Shown here: piece by piece, positions 54,196 to 63,875 of the stretch
How the letters are laid out: each line of letters opens with the position of its first letter
Position numbering within the stretch: position 1 is the stretch's first letter
NCBI GenBank assembly: GCA_947652605.1
Contig: OX393577.1
Span: 37,161,545-37,225,544 of the forward strand
Source: Elmis aenea
Lineage: Eukaryota > Arthropoda > Insecta > Coleoptera > Elmidae
Direction: 5' to 3'
Length of the DNA: 64,000 nucleotides
Notes under the pieces: model-generated
The model's input: only the letters and a program-made list of their open reading frames with translations
Databases searched by the model: none
Told to the model about the DNA's origin: nothing
Program-made: the position numbers and the translations under genes

Positions 54196-54379
54196 ACTTA
54201 ATAAAAAAATAAACTACCTATTGTTCTAAAATTATTTAAGGTTATTTAAATTAACCAAAGTGCTACCCCGTAGAGGGACTTATGACTAAATAAAAATAAA
54301 AAAGTAACCAAACCAGTGGAGTTGAATTCATAATTGTCTCCTCTTTCTAAAAATGTAAAAACCGAAAGTGAGATAATAG

Positions 54380-54440
54380 CAGGGGTTTGGAGCAGTCCAA
54401 TTTTTTAATTGCTTCGCTCCAGCTCCGCTCCGGCATTAAG
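54380..54440. mobile_element. hAT-like end, CAGGGGTTTGGAGC family
   Basis: It shares CAGGGGTTTGGAGCAG with 16929 and is followed by GCTCC/CGGAGC words to 54435. It directly abuts, and probably truncated, the left arm of the next fold-back. Confidence 0.5.
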
Positions 54441-54909
54441 AATCTGAAAAGAAATCCTGGATATTTTGATTCGTTTTTGATTTATTACAAAAAAGGTGGA
54501 AAATGTGATTTTAGAAAAATATTATTATCTTCTCTACCATTGACGCTATTTTATTTAAACTTGGTAACTGTATGTTTTTGACCGTCCTGGGTTTGATGAC
54601 ATCAACAGAAATTTTCTAAGCCTTCTAGATTTCAAGTTGCGATAGTCAACTTTTTTATTTCTTATAGCCGCCATATTGGATTTTTACACCATCAGACAGA
54701 CAAAAAAATTAGCTTTTCAGATTGGTAACCAACATACCTTTTTTCTTTCAAAAAACTTGTTGAAATTTTAAAATTTGTATAAATAATCTATAAAATCGTT
54801 AATGTTGTGAAAAACAATTGAAATTATAATATAAATAGAAGTGACACAACATTTTATAGGTCTAATAAAATAACGAAATGACAATAAATTTAAAACACCA
54901 GATAAATAA

Positions 54910-55181
54910 TTATTTAAATTGTTTAAAGTGCGCGCCGTTATGTATGATGTAGTGGTTAGTCCTCAAATTCATTTCGTCCACTGCTTTTAGAATAGTTTGT
55001 CTCGAAATAGAGTCGAAAGCATTTTTGATTTTACGGCGAAGAAGTTCAATATTTTCCGTTAGGGTTGCATAAACAACATCAATGTAAAAGTAATCCAAGT
55101 CATGAATTTTGAAAGCGTACATCTAAATTAATATCCTTTTACAATGCGGGCGTTGTGAAGACCAGCTCCTTCTTGCTGAAA
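54910..55181 (-). pseudogene. mariner-type transposase C-terminal remnant in a fold-back loop
   Basis: On the minus strand 55181-55128 reads FQQEGAGLHNARIVKGY, the counterpart of the FQQDGA..H motif around the second catalytic Asp, here changed to Glu. After a stop and frame change, 55122-54910 gives HDLDYFYIDVVYATLTENIE and then LRRKIKNAFDSI...VDEMNLR...NGAHFKQFK, the typical C-terminus of mariner-type transposases with DUF4817-like N-termini (DL.PLD.F.W...K..VY, L..RI..A, NGGHFEH). The region between the second and third catalytic residues is deleted. Confidence 0.8.
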
Positions 55182-55970
55182 CTACTGATGATTTTGAATT
55201 GTTAATAATGGCAATTTGCCTAACATATCTTCTGAATATGTTTCCAACAATCTTAATTTCGTTATCATTAGACCAATAAAATGTTCTGTAGCCTTTATTT
55301 ATATCATAGTTTCAGTTGTTTTTCAGAGCATTCTCGATTTTATGAATTATACAGGGTGCCCATTTTTCTAACCTGTTGTATGGGTAACTCCGTTAATATT
55401 AGAGACACAGAAACGTTTCAATTAGCAAATTTGTGCAGAATTTAAAGGGAAATCTGATGCCATTTTCAAATTTGACCTACGTCATCAACTTTTTGAAATA
55501 TTTAAAAAAAACTGAAAAAGGTCGATTTTTTCAAACTTGAATACTTCCGTAACCATATGACTTAAAACACAAATAAAAATTGACTTTCATAGATATTTTT
55601 ACGTAGATTTTAAATATGTTAACGAAATTTTCATAGCACTCTCGATTTCCGAGTTATAGCACAAACTTGCATTTTTTTAAATGGAAGTCATAGTTGGCTG
55701 TGGTCTTATTAAAAAGGTTATTTTTTTCTCGTTTCAATGATATAAGGTTTGTTATGCTTTACTGTTGTCGTTTTTCTTTAAATAAGCAAAAATCATTTTA
55801 CATGTTCACAGCCTACTAATAGATGGGAGTTATCTCGTGTTGATGTTCTTTTTTTTTTCGATGTGACATTTCTGCGTTTTCTCTTATTGTTAGTGTAGCA
55901 GTTATTAGCCAGTTACAAATTTTAAAAACAAAACCTCAGAGTTTGTCAAATATAATTTATTGTTTGTAAA

Positions 55971-56108
55971 GGTGCGTGTTCACGTGAGAGTAAACTACTC
56001 TCGATAGCAGCGTCGCCAAGGATACAGCCAATCGCGAGTTACTCTCAGGGGCTGTATCCTTGGTGACGCTGCTATCGAGAGTAGTTTACTCTCACGTGGA
56101 AAGGCACC
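55971..56108. mobile_element. 138-bp MITE with 58-bp arms
   Basis: The left arm begins GGTGCGTGTTCACGTGAG and the right ends CTCACGTGGAAAGGCACC. The arms agree through GTAAACTACTCTCGATAGCA and CAAGGATACAGCC. It is GC-rich compared with its host element. The empty site is visible in copy 1 (52065-52080) as TTGTTTGTTTTACGTATA. The target duplication is unclear, so the superfamily (perhaps PIF/Harbinger) is open. Confidence 0.85.
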
Positions 56109-56139
56109 ATTATACGTATAAATATCTCTCTCGTGTTGA

Positions 56140-56376
56140 TCAAAATTTTTGTTTATTATAAATTTCAAAAACAATGTTTTTTAATGAAGAAATATTATCA
56201 GGCTTTTTGGTATAACCGTATTTTTTTAAATTGGTTTCTAATAACGAAAATAATTTCTTTCTTGGTTGGCTCCTTTCCATAAATCTTTGCAAATACATTT
56301 CACTTGAATTTCTACTATTTCTATTACAAGCGTAGTAATAGAAAAGCATGTGGTTTTTTTCTTCATTAGAACACAT
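56140..56376 (-). CDS. 78-residue helix-turn-helix protein, second copy
   Basis: The frame is the same as the ORF at 52138-52374 (MCSNEEKNHMLFYYYACNRN at its start, YNKQKF at its end), with three substitutions and no stop. Two independent copies remaining open over 78 codons may mean recent duplication rather than selection; the arms are also highly similar. Orientation relative to the outer flanks is reversed, as expected if recombination between inverted arms flips the loop. Confidence 0.6.
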   Translation of the reverse strand: MCSNEEKNHMLFYYYACNRNSRNSSEMYLQRFMERSQPRKKLFSLLETNLKKYGYTKKPDNISSLKNIVFEIYNKQKF

Positions 56377-57524
56377 TGTTTTTGAAATTTACAATAAACT
56401 CAATCAAAAATTTTGATCAAAACGAGAGAGAGATTTATACGTAAAACAAACAATAAATTATATTTGACAAACTCTAAGGTTTTGTTTTTAAAATTTGTAA
56501 CTGGCTAATAACTGCTACACTAACAATAAGAGAAAACTCAGAAATGTCACATCGAAAAAAAAAAGAACATCAACACGGGATAACTCCCATCTATTAGTAG
56601 GCTGTGAACATGTAAAATGATTTTTGCTTATTTAAAGAAAAACGACAACAGTAAAGCATAACAAACCTTATATCATTGAAACGAGAAAAAAATAACCTTT
56701 TTAATAAGACCACAGCCAACTATGACTTCTATTTAAAAAAATGCAAGTTTGTGCTATAACTCGGAAATCGAGAGTGCTATGAAAATTTCGTTAACATATT
56801 TAAAATCTACGTAAAAATATCTATAAAAGTCAATTTTTATTTTTGTTTTAACTCATATGGTTACGGAATTATTCAAGTTTGAAAAAATCGACCTTTTTCA
56901 GTTTTTTCAAAATATTTCTAAAAGTTGAGGACGTAGGTCAAATTCGAAAATGGCATCAGATTTCCCTTTAAATTCTGCACAAATTTGCTAATTGAAACGT
57001 TTCTGTATCTCTAATATTAACGGAGTTACCCATACAACAGGTTAGAAAAATGGGCACCCTGTATACACAAATTTTAAAATTTCAACATGTTTTTCGAAAG
57101 AAAAAAGGTATGTTGGTTACCAATCTGAAAAGCTAATTTTTTTGTTTGTCTGATGGTGTAAAAATCCAAAATGGCGGCCATAAGAAATAAAAAAGTTGAC
57201 TATCGAAACTTGAAATCTAGAAGGCTTAGAAAATTTCTGTTGATGTCATCAAACCCAGGACGGTCAAAAACATAAAGTTACCAAGTTTAAATGAAATACC
57301 GTCAATGGCAGGGAAGATACTCATATTTTTCTAAAATCACATTTTTCAGTTTTTTTTTTGTAATAAATCAAAAACGAATCAAAATATCCAGGATTTCTTT
57401 TCAGATTCTTAATCGCCATAAAAATGTGCAGCTTTTCTCTAATTTAACCGACCTTGTATCTCTTACCGTTTCCAAGCTAGCAATAGTGAGCATCGAAAAA
57501 AGCACCACCCTGTATACCTATACA

Positions 57525-57711
57525 GTAGGTGCAAATAGCCAATTATTCGTACCTACTGTAGGTGCAAATAGCCAATTATTCGTACCTACTGTAGGGGCAA
57601 ATAGCCAATTATTCGTACCTACTGTAGGTGCAAATAGCCAATTATTCGTACCTACTGTAGGTGCAAATAGCCAATTATTCGTACCTAATGTAGGTGCAAA
57701 TAGCCACAACC
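57525..57711. repeat. Right minisatellite terminus: five 33-bp units plus a partial
   Basis: Units start GTAGGTGCAAATAGCC and repeat exactly every 33 bp at 57525, 57558, 57591, 57624 and 57657, with a partial unit at 57690. Only single-base changes occur (for example GGGGC for GGTGC). Because 33 is a multiple of three, both strands show periodic ORFs (57291-57722 plus, 57518-57709 minus) with an 11-residue repeat; these are artefacts. Confidence 0.95.
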
Positions 57712-57720
57712 TTATTTTTT

Positions 57721-58032
57721 AGTAACATAACACCGAGCATAACACAATAAAGAGCGCTCCCTTAAAACAACTTCTTTTTTCTATTTTTTATCTTAATTTT
57801 AACAGACCTAAAATCACTACACAATTTTGTTTTGTTTTATAGCACACTAGCTTTTAAGAGCGGTTTCGTTAATTAAATATGCAAAAAAAATAATATGCAA
57901 GCAACCTTTCTATTTTTGAAAAGAGACGAGCAATCGTTTTTACCGGTGTTAGAAATATTTATAGTTTTCTTTCTAAACTATTACTTTGTCTACTTTGTTA
58001 TTTATCTCAGAATTTTAATACTGTTGAAACAC
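57721..58032. other. No gene recognised
   Basis: AT-rich spacer after the Foldback-like element. Confidence 0.5.
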
Positions 58033-58034
58033 AA

Positions 58035-58330
58035 AGTAAAAGTATATACAGGGTGGTTCACTTTTTTGTAGCAGGACTTTAACTTTAACAGTCGACACAA
58101 AAACTTATTTTAAAGCGAATATTCCATATCAACATTGGTCCGTAAACGCTTCGTTTTAAAGATACAGGGTGTCGAAATTTTTTGTAAAAATAACAATAAT
58201 TTTTAACTGTATCTCAACCAGTACATATATTCAAATTCGGTATACAGCACCACCTTACAGGTTACCACATTCGGTGAGAATGTCAAGCCCCACAAGCAAC
58301 CAGGGGCGGAGTTGTGGGGTTCAGTTTCAA
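58035..58330. mobile_element. Isolated fold-back left end(s)
   Basis: CAGGGTGGTTCACTTTTTTG after TATA near 58038 and CAGGGTGTCGAAATTTTTTG near 58165 are two CAGGGTG-type ends without matching opposite ends. CAGGGGCGGAGTTGTGGGG near 58304 looks like a hAT end, also unpaired. Confidence 0.5.
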
Positions 58331-58559
58331 TAAATTTAATTAAAAACTAGTACGGCCCTGTTCAAAATCAAACTATATAGAACTTGTTTTTGGATAGAGC
58401 ATTATATTTTAAACAAAAAGAGCCTTTTGACTTTTTTTCGTATCTGCCACCGTTTGGCGCGGAATTTTTTGTTTACTATTCTCGCGACAAAGCTCATTCG
58501 ACCTAAAAATATGGCTAATATTCGAAATAAAAAAGTAATTACCGGTTTTGGCAGTTTTT

Positions 58560-59413
58560 AATAACAGAACATAATAAAAATAAGGTACACATGGTATTTT
58601 ACTTCTTTATTCACTGCCTAATTTAAAAAAAATAGTTTTAAACAATAACCATTATAAATCAGGTAGGCCGATCGTTGTAATTTATGTGGTTTCCATGACA
58701 ACCAATCAACAAACTAAAATTTTGAAAGTCAGTTACTTGTCATCGTAATAGAGTCGTAAAAATGAATCTTAATTACGAAGAAAAACGCGATATGCTGCGA
58801 ATTTTTATACCGTTCTTTCAAGTTTTGTTATACGTTATCACATGCTTTATACAAATTTACTTAAAATTCTGTTTAAGTAGTGTTTTTTCCGGATACGTTT
58901 GTAATAAATATGTTTTTTTAAAATTGACATTAAAACCTTTCTGCCATATTTTTTGCAAAAGCCCCATATTTTCCCAAGTTTCTGTCCAACGTACAAAAAT
59001 ATGTGTGCGAGGGTTGTCTTTTTTCTGGATATGTTTCTGCAGATCGTTGCCTTGACAATATAGAATTTCCTATTCAATGAATAAAAAATTCGCTGCATAT
59101 CGCGTTTTTCTTCGTCAATAAAGTTTATTTTTACGAATTTGTTAATGGGACAATAAAATTTAAAATCTTTTAGTTTGTTGATTGGTTAATCATGTAAATA
59201 GCAAAAATTGCACTTATAAGAAAAACTTAAGTTGGTCATCATGAAACTAAAACGAATCGATCTAGGAAAAATTTGTGACCACCATCCGATTCGGCTTAAA
59301 AAGTTGCTTCGGCTTCAAAGGAGTTATAGGCGATTTTCAAAAATCGTATTTTCCGGTTTTTCCCAGTTTTCTCGGATACTCTAGCTATTTTAAGTCAAAT
59401 TTCAATCACCCTG
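58560..59413. mobile_element. Fold-back family G, copy 3, with mirrored HTH fragments
   Basis: Inverted arms pair 58690-58810 with 59075-59190 (CCAATCAACAAACTAAAA with TTTTAGTTTGTTGATTGG). The right end is CAATCACCCTG followed by TG. Both arms carry the start of a DUF4817-like domain: plus strand from 58762 (MNLNYEEKRDMLRIFI) and minus strand from about 59120 (DEEKRDMQRIFYSLNRKF). The left outer limit is approximate. Confidence 0.7.
58847..59125 (-). pseudogene. HTH (DUF4817-like) transposase N-terminal fragment
   Basis: On the minus strand, from about 59120, IDEEKRDMQRIFYSLNRKF is followed by about 25 degenerate residues, then RKKTTLAHIFLYVGQKLGKI. This fits the EEK.DM..I...C..N...A...Y....P.R..P....F..L...L...G plan. 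The mirror fragment on the plus strand, 58762-58810, keeps only the first 16 residues before diverging. It cannot make a functional transposase. Confidence 0.55.
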
Positions 59414-60347
59414 TGTTTATTACAAAAATATAGAGCGTTTTTTGATTATTTTGCCTGTATCTTCAACTTAAAGTTTTCTAAAGTGTAATGTAGGACTCGT
59501 TACCGGTTCGCGAAAACATAATACCCTTCCGCAGACAACTTAAAAAAAATAATTAAACAAAACTATAAACACACTTTTTAAACTGTTAAAAATTTACTAA
59601 CGCACCAAACAAATCACCAATTACAGTAAAATTAAATACAATGTGCTTGCCATTAATAATAAATAATAATAAACAAATTGAACGTCCAGTCAAATTTGAG
59701 AAACTTTAATAAACAAATAAATGAATTATATATTTTTAACTATTTGTATTATTATTATTGGTATGTTAAACGTCCTAAGGAGAGTGTCATTACCACCTGA
59801 ATCGATGGGTATAATTATTAAAAATACGCTAATTTATAGCTATAGGTGAGCCGCGTAAAAAAAACTGCAAACATCGGTCCGAGCTTAAAAGATTATAGGA
59901 AGCCCTGCCGCATTAAAAATAAATTGCTATCCAAAAAAATACTGACAAAAATATTAAAATTTTATGGCATATTAATTTGTAATGTTAAAATTGCTTTTAA
60001 GTAAATAGTTATGTTGTTCATTTTAGATTTCGAGTAATAAACTTTAAAAATAAAAATCAAATGATTTTCTGACCGAAGACATAAAATAAAACGCTAGGTA
60101 AAAATGGAAATTTTTATTCTGATTCACGCATTTCTGTAACAACTTGGACACAATTTTTCGTTGATACAGTAAATTGGCGAATTTAAGCCGGGTTAATTTA
60201 TTTTTTAAAACCATTCCTCTTATGTAATACAATTTTAATATAATAGGCATGATAAATCGTTAAGAGTAATAAGATTTCATAATTTGTAATTCGTTTTTGT
60301 TCGCTGCTCTTTGTGTATAGCAAATAAAAGTGTCTTAATAAATATGT
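59414..60347. other. No gene recognised
   Basis: AT-rich; the minus ORF 60044-60250 shows no domain. Confidence 0.5.
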
Positions 60348-60355
60348 GTTTCTAC

Positions 60356-61259
60356 CAGTGGCGTAGCGAAGGTAAATGGCGCCCGGAGCATATTATTTTT
60401 TTGCGCCCATCCCCCCTCGTCCTTATTTTTATTGTAGAGTGTGAGTTTCAAGCACAATAATGTCCTAATATTTATTTAAATACCCTGTAATGAAAATTCG
60501 AACAAATTTTAAAACTATAATGCATTTTAGTTTTCTGGCTTTATACAGGGTGTGTAAAAATTAGCGGAAGCGCTACACGTGGCGATGTTCTTCGTAAAAT
60601 TCTGTCGAAAATCTTAATACAAAAATGTTGTACCATGCTTGCTGTGTCTGCAAGAGGTCCTTAAAGTTTTGACATTTAGTCCTTTAATAAGCGTTATTAT
60701 TTAATATTTGCAAATGAAAAAGCTGCAATTTGGAATAAAAATAAATTTCGAATAGTTTTTTCCTAGATATTGTGTTCTTCCTTTCAAAAATTGGTGTTGA
60801 AAATATGTAAATCACTTATTAGAATGAAAATAATACATATGGCAACATTGTCATTAGCTGTCATCTCTGTTTTTCTCGTAACTATTTCTAGTTTGTGTTT
60901 TACGATACCCAAAAGTTTGCAGCTATGTTTACAAACTGAAGGCTTTCAGTACGAACAAAAAATGTAAATACCTAAGTAAACATTGCTGATAAAAAAATGT
61001 CCAAACGCAAATCAATGTATGCAATGTTGCCAATTTTTTTTTCTTTAAATGGTTCCTGAGGCCATAGGAAGCATGGTACAACATTTTTGTATCAAGATTT
61101 TCGACTTAGAATTTCACATCGTCACGTGTAGCGCTTCCGCCAATTTTTACACACCCTGTATAAGTAATATAAACGCTACAATTTTTTTGCCTTCGCGGCG
61201 CCCCCTACGTCTGGCGCCCGGGGCATCGATACCCCTTGCCCCCCGTCGCTACGCCACTG
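60356..61259. mobile_element. Non-autonomous hAT, perfect TSD, host of a nested fold-back
   Basis: Ends CAGTGGCGTAGCGAAGG and GTCGCTACGCCACTG, flanked by perfect GTTTCTAC duplications (60348-60355, 61260-61267). Subterminal GGCGCCCGG words are present on both sides. About two thirds of the length is the nested element at 60546-61158, so the hAT itself is only about 290 bp. Related to 3436-3872. Confidence 0.93.
60546..61158. mobile_element. Fold-back element nested in hAT
   Basis: It begins CAGGGTGTGTAAAAATTAGC and ends with the inverted copy, with TA on each side (60544-60545, 61159-61160). The arms share GGAAGCGCTACACGTG-type sequence of about 45 bp, and the inner part is only loosely symmetrical. 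The plus ORF at 60770-60967 lacks a known domain. Confidence 0.88.
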
Positions 61260-61414
61260 GTTTCTACCAAGGATGTAAAACGTAACGTAACGATACCCGA
61301 TAACGTTATAATAACGATTCAACTATAATTTTTTATACAATAACGTAACGATATTTTAATAACGTTATATATAGTTATATTAACCGATTACGTCACTGAC
61401 AGATGACGGCGTAT

Positions 61415-61520
61415 GTACTGCATTACCGGCCCTTTCCTTAGCAACGGCCGTTGCTAAGGGTAACGGCCTGAAAAGTAACTTTTACGGCCGTTGCTAAGGA
61501 TAGGGCCGGTAATGCAGTAC
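61415..61520. repeat. 106-bp inverted repeat with a 24-bp perfect palindrome
   Basis: The outer arms GTACTGCATTACCGGCCCT and AGGGCCGGTAATGCAGTAC are perfectly complementary. The left half contains a 24-bp perfect palindrome at 61436-61459 centred on CAACGGCCGTTG, and ACGGCCGTTGCTAAGG recurs on the right. Probably a tiny MITE; no target duplication could be fixed. Just upstream (61275-61380) are several AACGTAACGATA/ATAACGTTAT repeats. Confidence 0.7.
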
Positions 61521-61789
61521 TTTATGGTTGCTAACGCGTCCGTCAAACAGCTGTTTCTAGTACGATCGCACAAAAACATATTTTTATGTCTAAATATACA
61601 CCTTCTGTCCGGAAATTTTGTAGATTGATTTTTTTTGAGGTTGTTAGTGGAGCCATGTGTAAATGAGTTATGGCGTGGTGAAGCTTGATGCTTCAGCTAC
61701 ATTCCGTAAAAGTTTTATGGTTTTACAACATTTCTATCAATAGTTATGATGCCAGAAATAACAGTTCATACATGTTTGACCAGCGTAAA

Positions 61790-63870
61790 AAAAAACGCGA
61801 TGGCGCAAAAAGCCAAAAACAAATTATGTTTTAAATTGGACAAAACAGCCTCCGAAACGAACAAAATAATCAAAAATTTTATGGAGGGAAGTGACACATT
61901 ATTATCAAGTCACGTCGCCTGACTCGCCTGAAGTGAACACACGCTTCCATCAAAAGTGTGGGAGCGAGTAAAACGATAAAAAAACTATTGTTCTCTCACA
62001 CATTCGATGAAAACATTAGCTCACATAAGACGATATGACGTGATAATAATGTGTTTCTACCTTCATGAACGTGATTTGGTTTCTCGGTGGTTTGCGGAAT
62101 TCTACAACTGCAGAGAAGATTTTAAAAGATGACCAACACCCAAGTCGGCCAAAAACGACTCGCTCAGTGTAAAATATCGAAAGAGAGCGCGAAGTACACA
62201 AGAAAATAGTTTCAGATAGGTAGGCAGTAAAATGGAAATTATTACTTAAGTGTTCTGTAGCGTTTGGTGGCAACGGGCAACGGGTTCGTCTTCAGTACCA
62301 CGGTTAGGAAGCTGGTCGCTACTACACGATAACGCACCGTCATACAAGTCCACACAATTTTTTTTGCCAAAAATTGCATTGTAGTTCTCGATAACCCGCT
62401 GTATTCGCCTGATTTTGCTCCCTGTGACTCCTGACCAGGGTTGAGCAGATTTAAATCAATTGATTTAAATCACGATTTAAATCATGATTTAAATCAAGTG
62501 ATTTTTTTAAAAAAATCATTGATTTAAATCAAGTGATTTTTTTTAAAAAATTATCAATTTAAATCACAGATTATATGAGTAGATACAATATAATATTTAT
62601 AATAAAACAAAATTGTATTACTATTAGTAATTAAATACACGAAATGGTGAATAAACCATATCAATTTGCTCTTGTAAAGTAATATTCATTGTGGAAATGC
62701 AATGATTCAAAAAATAAATGCAAAGTTTTTGACGTTAGCGAAGTGAACAGTCAGTTTTTTCAAGTTCCAAGGCACTCTATTGCTTTAATAACGATTTGAA
62801 GAAAAATGTCGAATATCTCGAAAAGTACGAGTTTTGGGTATAGGACATACTTAACAAAATATGAAGCTCTTTTAAAGACGAATTCGATGACATAAAAAAA
62901 TACAGGGGTTCGCTTTTGAAAAAATCGAGTTACGAGCTTTTGAAAATCATGAAAGTTGCCACCTATTTATAAACACTCCTGTATGTGTGATTCAAATGTT
63001 TTCATATCGACCGAACAGAGAATTTTTTTCTGCATGTCCATACCAAATTAAAACTCTACTTCAAAACAACTTCAGGAGAATTTTTTAAATAGAGACTTAA
63101 AACCTTGAATAATTTAGAAAATTTTTTTTTTTTTACAACGCCGTATAAAAACCTGTAGTATTTTATATTGATGCAAAGCTAAAATTAAGGCGGTTAAAAA
63201 TATTAAATAAAAAATTGGGTGTTGTATTTGAAATATAAAAGTCTCTATTAGTTCCAGAAAGGTGACTCACCCTGTATATTTGAAAATATTTGTATTTTGT
63301 TGTTTAGAAAAAACTGTATAAAATAGCATTTGATTCAACTTCATATCTCAAGCCGTTTAGCCACAATCGACCGATCCTGTATATAATTAATTAAACCTCA
63401 CCATTTAGCATTGATTTTTTCAAAATTCTTAATCATTATATTTAATTTTTCATTTTGACAAAAATTCACCAATGAATTAAATATATTGGTTATTAAATAT
63501 ATTAGCACAAAACAGAAATAGCATGTGAATATGTCACTAAATTCGATAATATGGTACATTTGATTTAAATCCAAAAAATCTGATTTAAATCAAAAAAATC
63601 TGATTTAAATCAAATAAATCTGATTTAAATCAAATAAATCGATTTTTTTGATTTTTTTTAAAAAATCATGATTTTTATCCACCCTGCTCCTGACTATTCT
63701 CCAAACGAAATAAAAGTGGAAAGAAAACCGTTTTGATACGATTGTGGTTATAAAAAGGTCTTTCACCGAGATTTTGCAAACGATTTCAAAGGAGGAATAC
63801 GATATATGGTTCAAAACATTTATGACCGCTTTATTCGTTGTATGGAAGAAAAAGGAATTTATCTTTATCT
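61790..63870 (+). pseudogene. mariner transposase relic (D34D type) split by a hAT
   Basis: Scattered frames match a mariner transposase. VSRWFAEFYNCREDFKR near 62080-62130 is the N-terminal KVYEWFxRFKxGR-type motif. LLHDNAPSYKSTQFF near 62320-62360 has the second catalytic Asp. VLDNPLYSPDFAPCDS near 62380-62430 has the third. After the hAT, FDTI..IK.SFTEILQTI and the region to about 63850 resemble the C-terminus (RFDTIEEIK.....L..I....F...F..W..R). Many stops and frame changes. Ends were not identified. Confidence 0.8.
62436..63686. mobile_element. hAT element with TTTAAATCA arrays, perfect TSD
   Basis: Ends CAGGGTTGAGCAGATTTAAA and ...TTTTTATCCACCCTG, flanked by perfect CTCCTGAC duplications (62428-62435, 63687-63694). 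The left 130 bp and right 130 bp carry many copies of the palindrome TGATTTAAATCA or its halves. An internal fragment near 63265 (GACTCACCCTGTATA) is an end of the family D fold-back. No transposase was recognised. It interrupts the mariner relic right after its third catalytic Asp. Confidence 0.92.
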
Positions 63871-63875
63871 ATATA

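Larger units (their letters stand above)
55352..57061. mobile_element. Fold-back family F, copy 2, with HTH ORF inverted
   Basis: It begins CAGGGTGCCCATTTTTCTAA after TA and ends with the inverted copy followed by TA (57062-57063). The arms of about 780 bp are fuller than in copy 1. The 78-codon ORF of the loop lies on the minus strand, opposite to copy 1. A 138-bp MITE is inserted in the left arm at 55971, absent from the other arm and from copy 1. Confidence 0.93.
54436..57512. mobile_element. Fold-back family H with transposase relic, split by family F copy 2
   Basis: The right end is AGCACCACCCTG followed by TATA (57513). Inverted arms pair 54440-54790 with 57065-57420 (TTTGATGACATCAACAGAAA with TTTCTGTTGATGTCATCAAA). 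The outermost left arm is missing, replaced by a hAT end. The loop (about 54795-55351) holds the C-terminal part of a mariner-type transposase on the minus strand. The family F element at 55352-57061 inserted at the inner edge of the right arm. Confidence 0.8.
53228..57711. mobile_element. Foldback/MULE-like composite element with 9-bp TSD
   Basis: The 4.5-kb element has inverted ends GGTTGTGGCTATTTGCACC and its reverse complement, flanked by a perfect 9-bp duplication TTATTTTTT (53219-53227, 57712-57720). Both ends consist of tandem 33-bp units. Drosophila Foldback elements have this plan (long inverted termini of tandem short units, 9-bp duplications) and belong to the MULE superfamily. The interior is filled by unrelated elements: a fold-back (53319-54195), a hAT end (54380), and another fold-back (54436-57512) that itself contains further elements. 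No MULE transposase is present. It shares terminal sequence with 19949-20193. Confidence 0.75.

Noticed and set aside
57525..57711. CRISPR-like array of regular repeats
   Set aside because: Units are contiguous with no unique spacers and the genome is eukaryotic; it is a minisatellite.
57291..57722. Repeat protein with an 11-residue period (plus strand) and its minus-strand counterpart
   Set aside because: The period equals the 33-bp minisatellite unit, which keeps any frame open; the repeat is explained by the element terminus.
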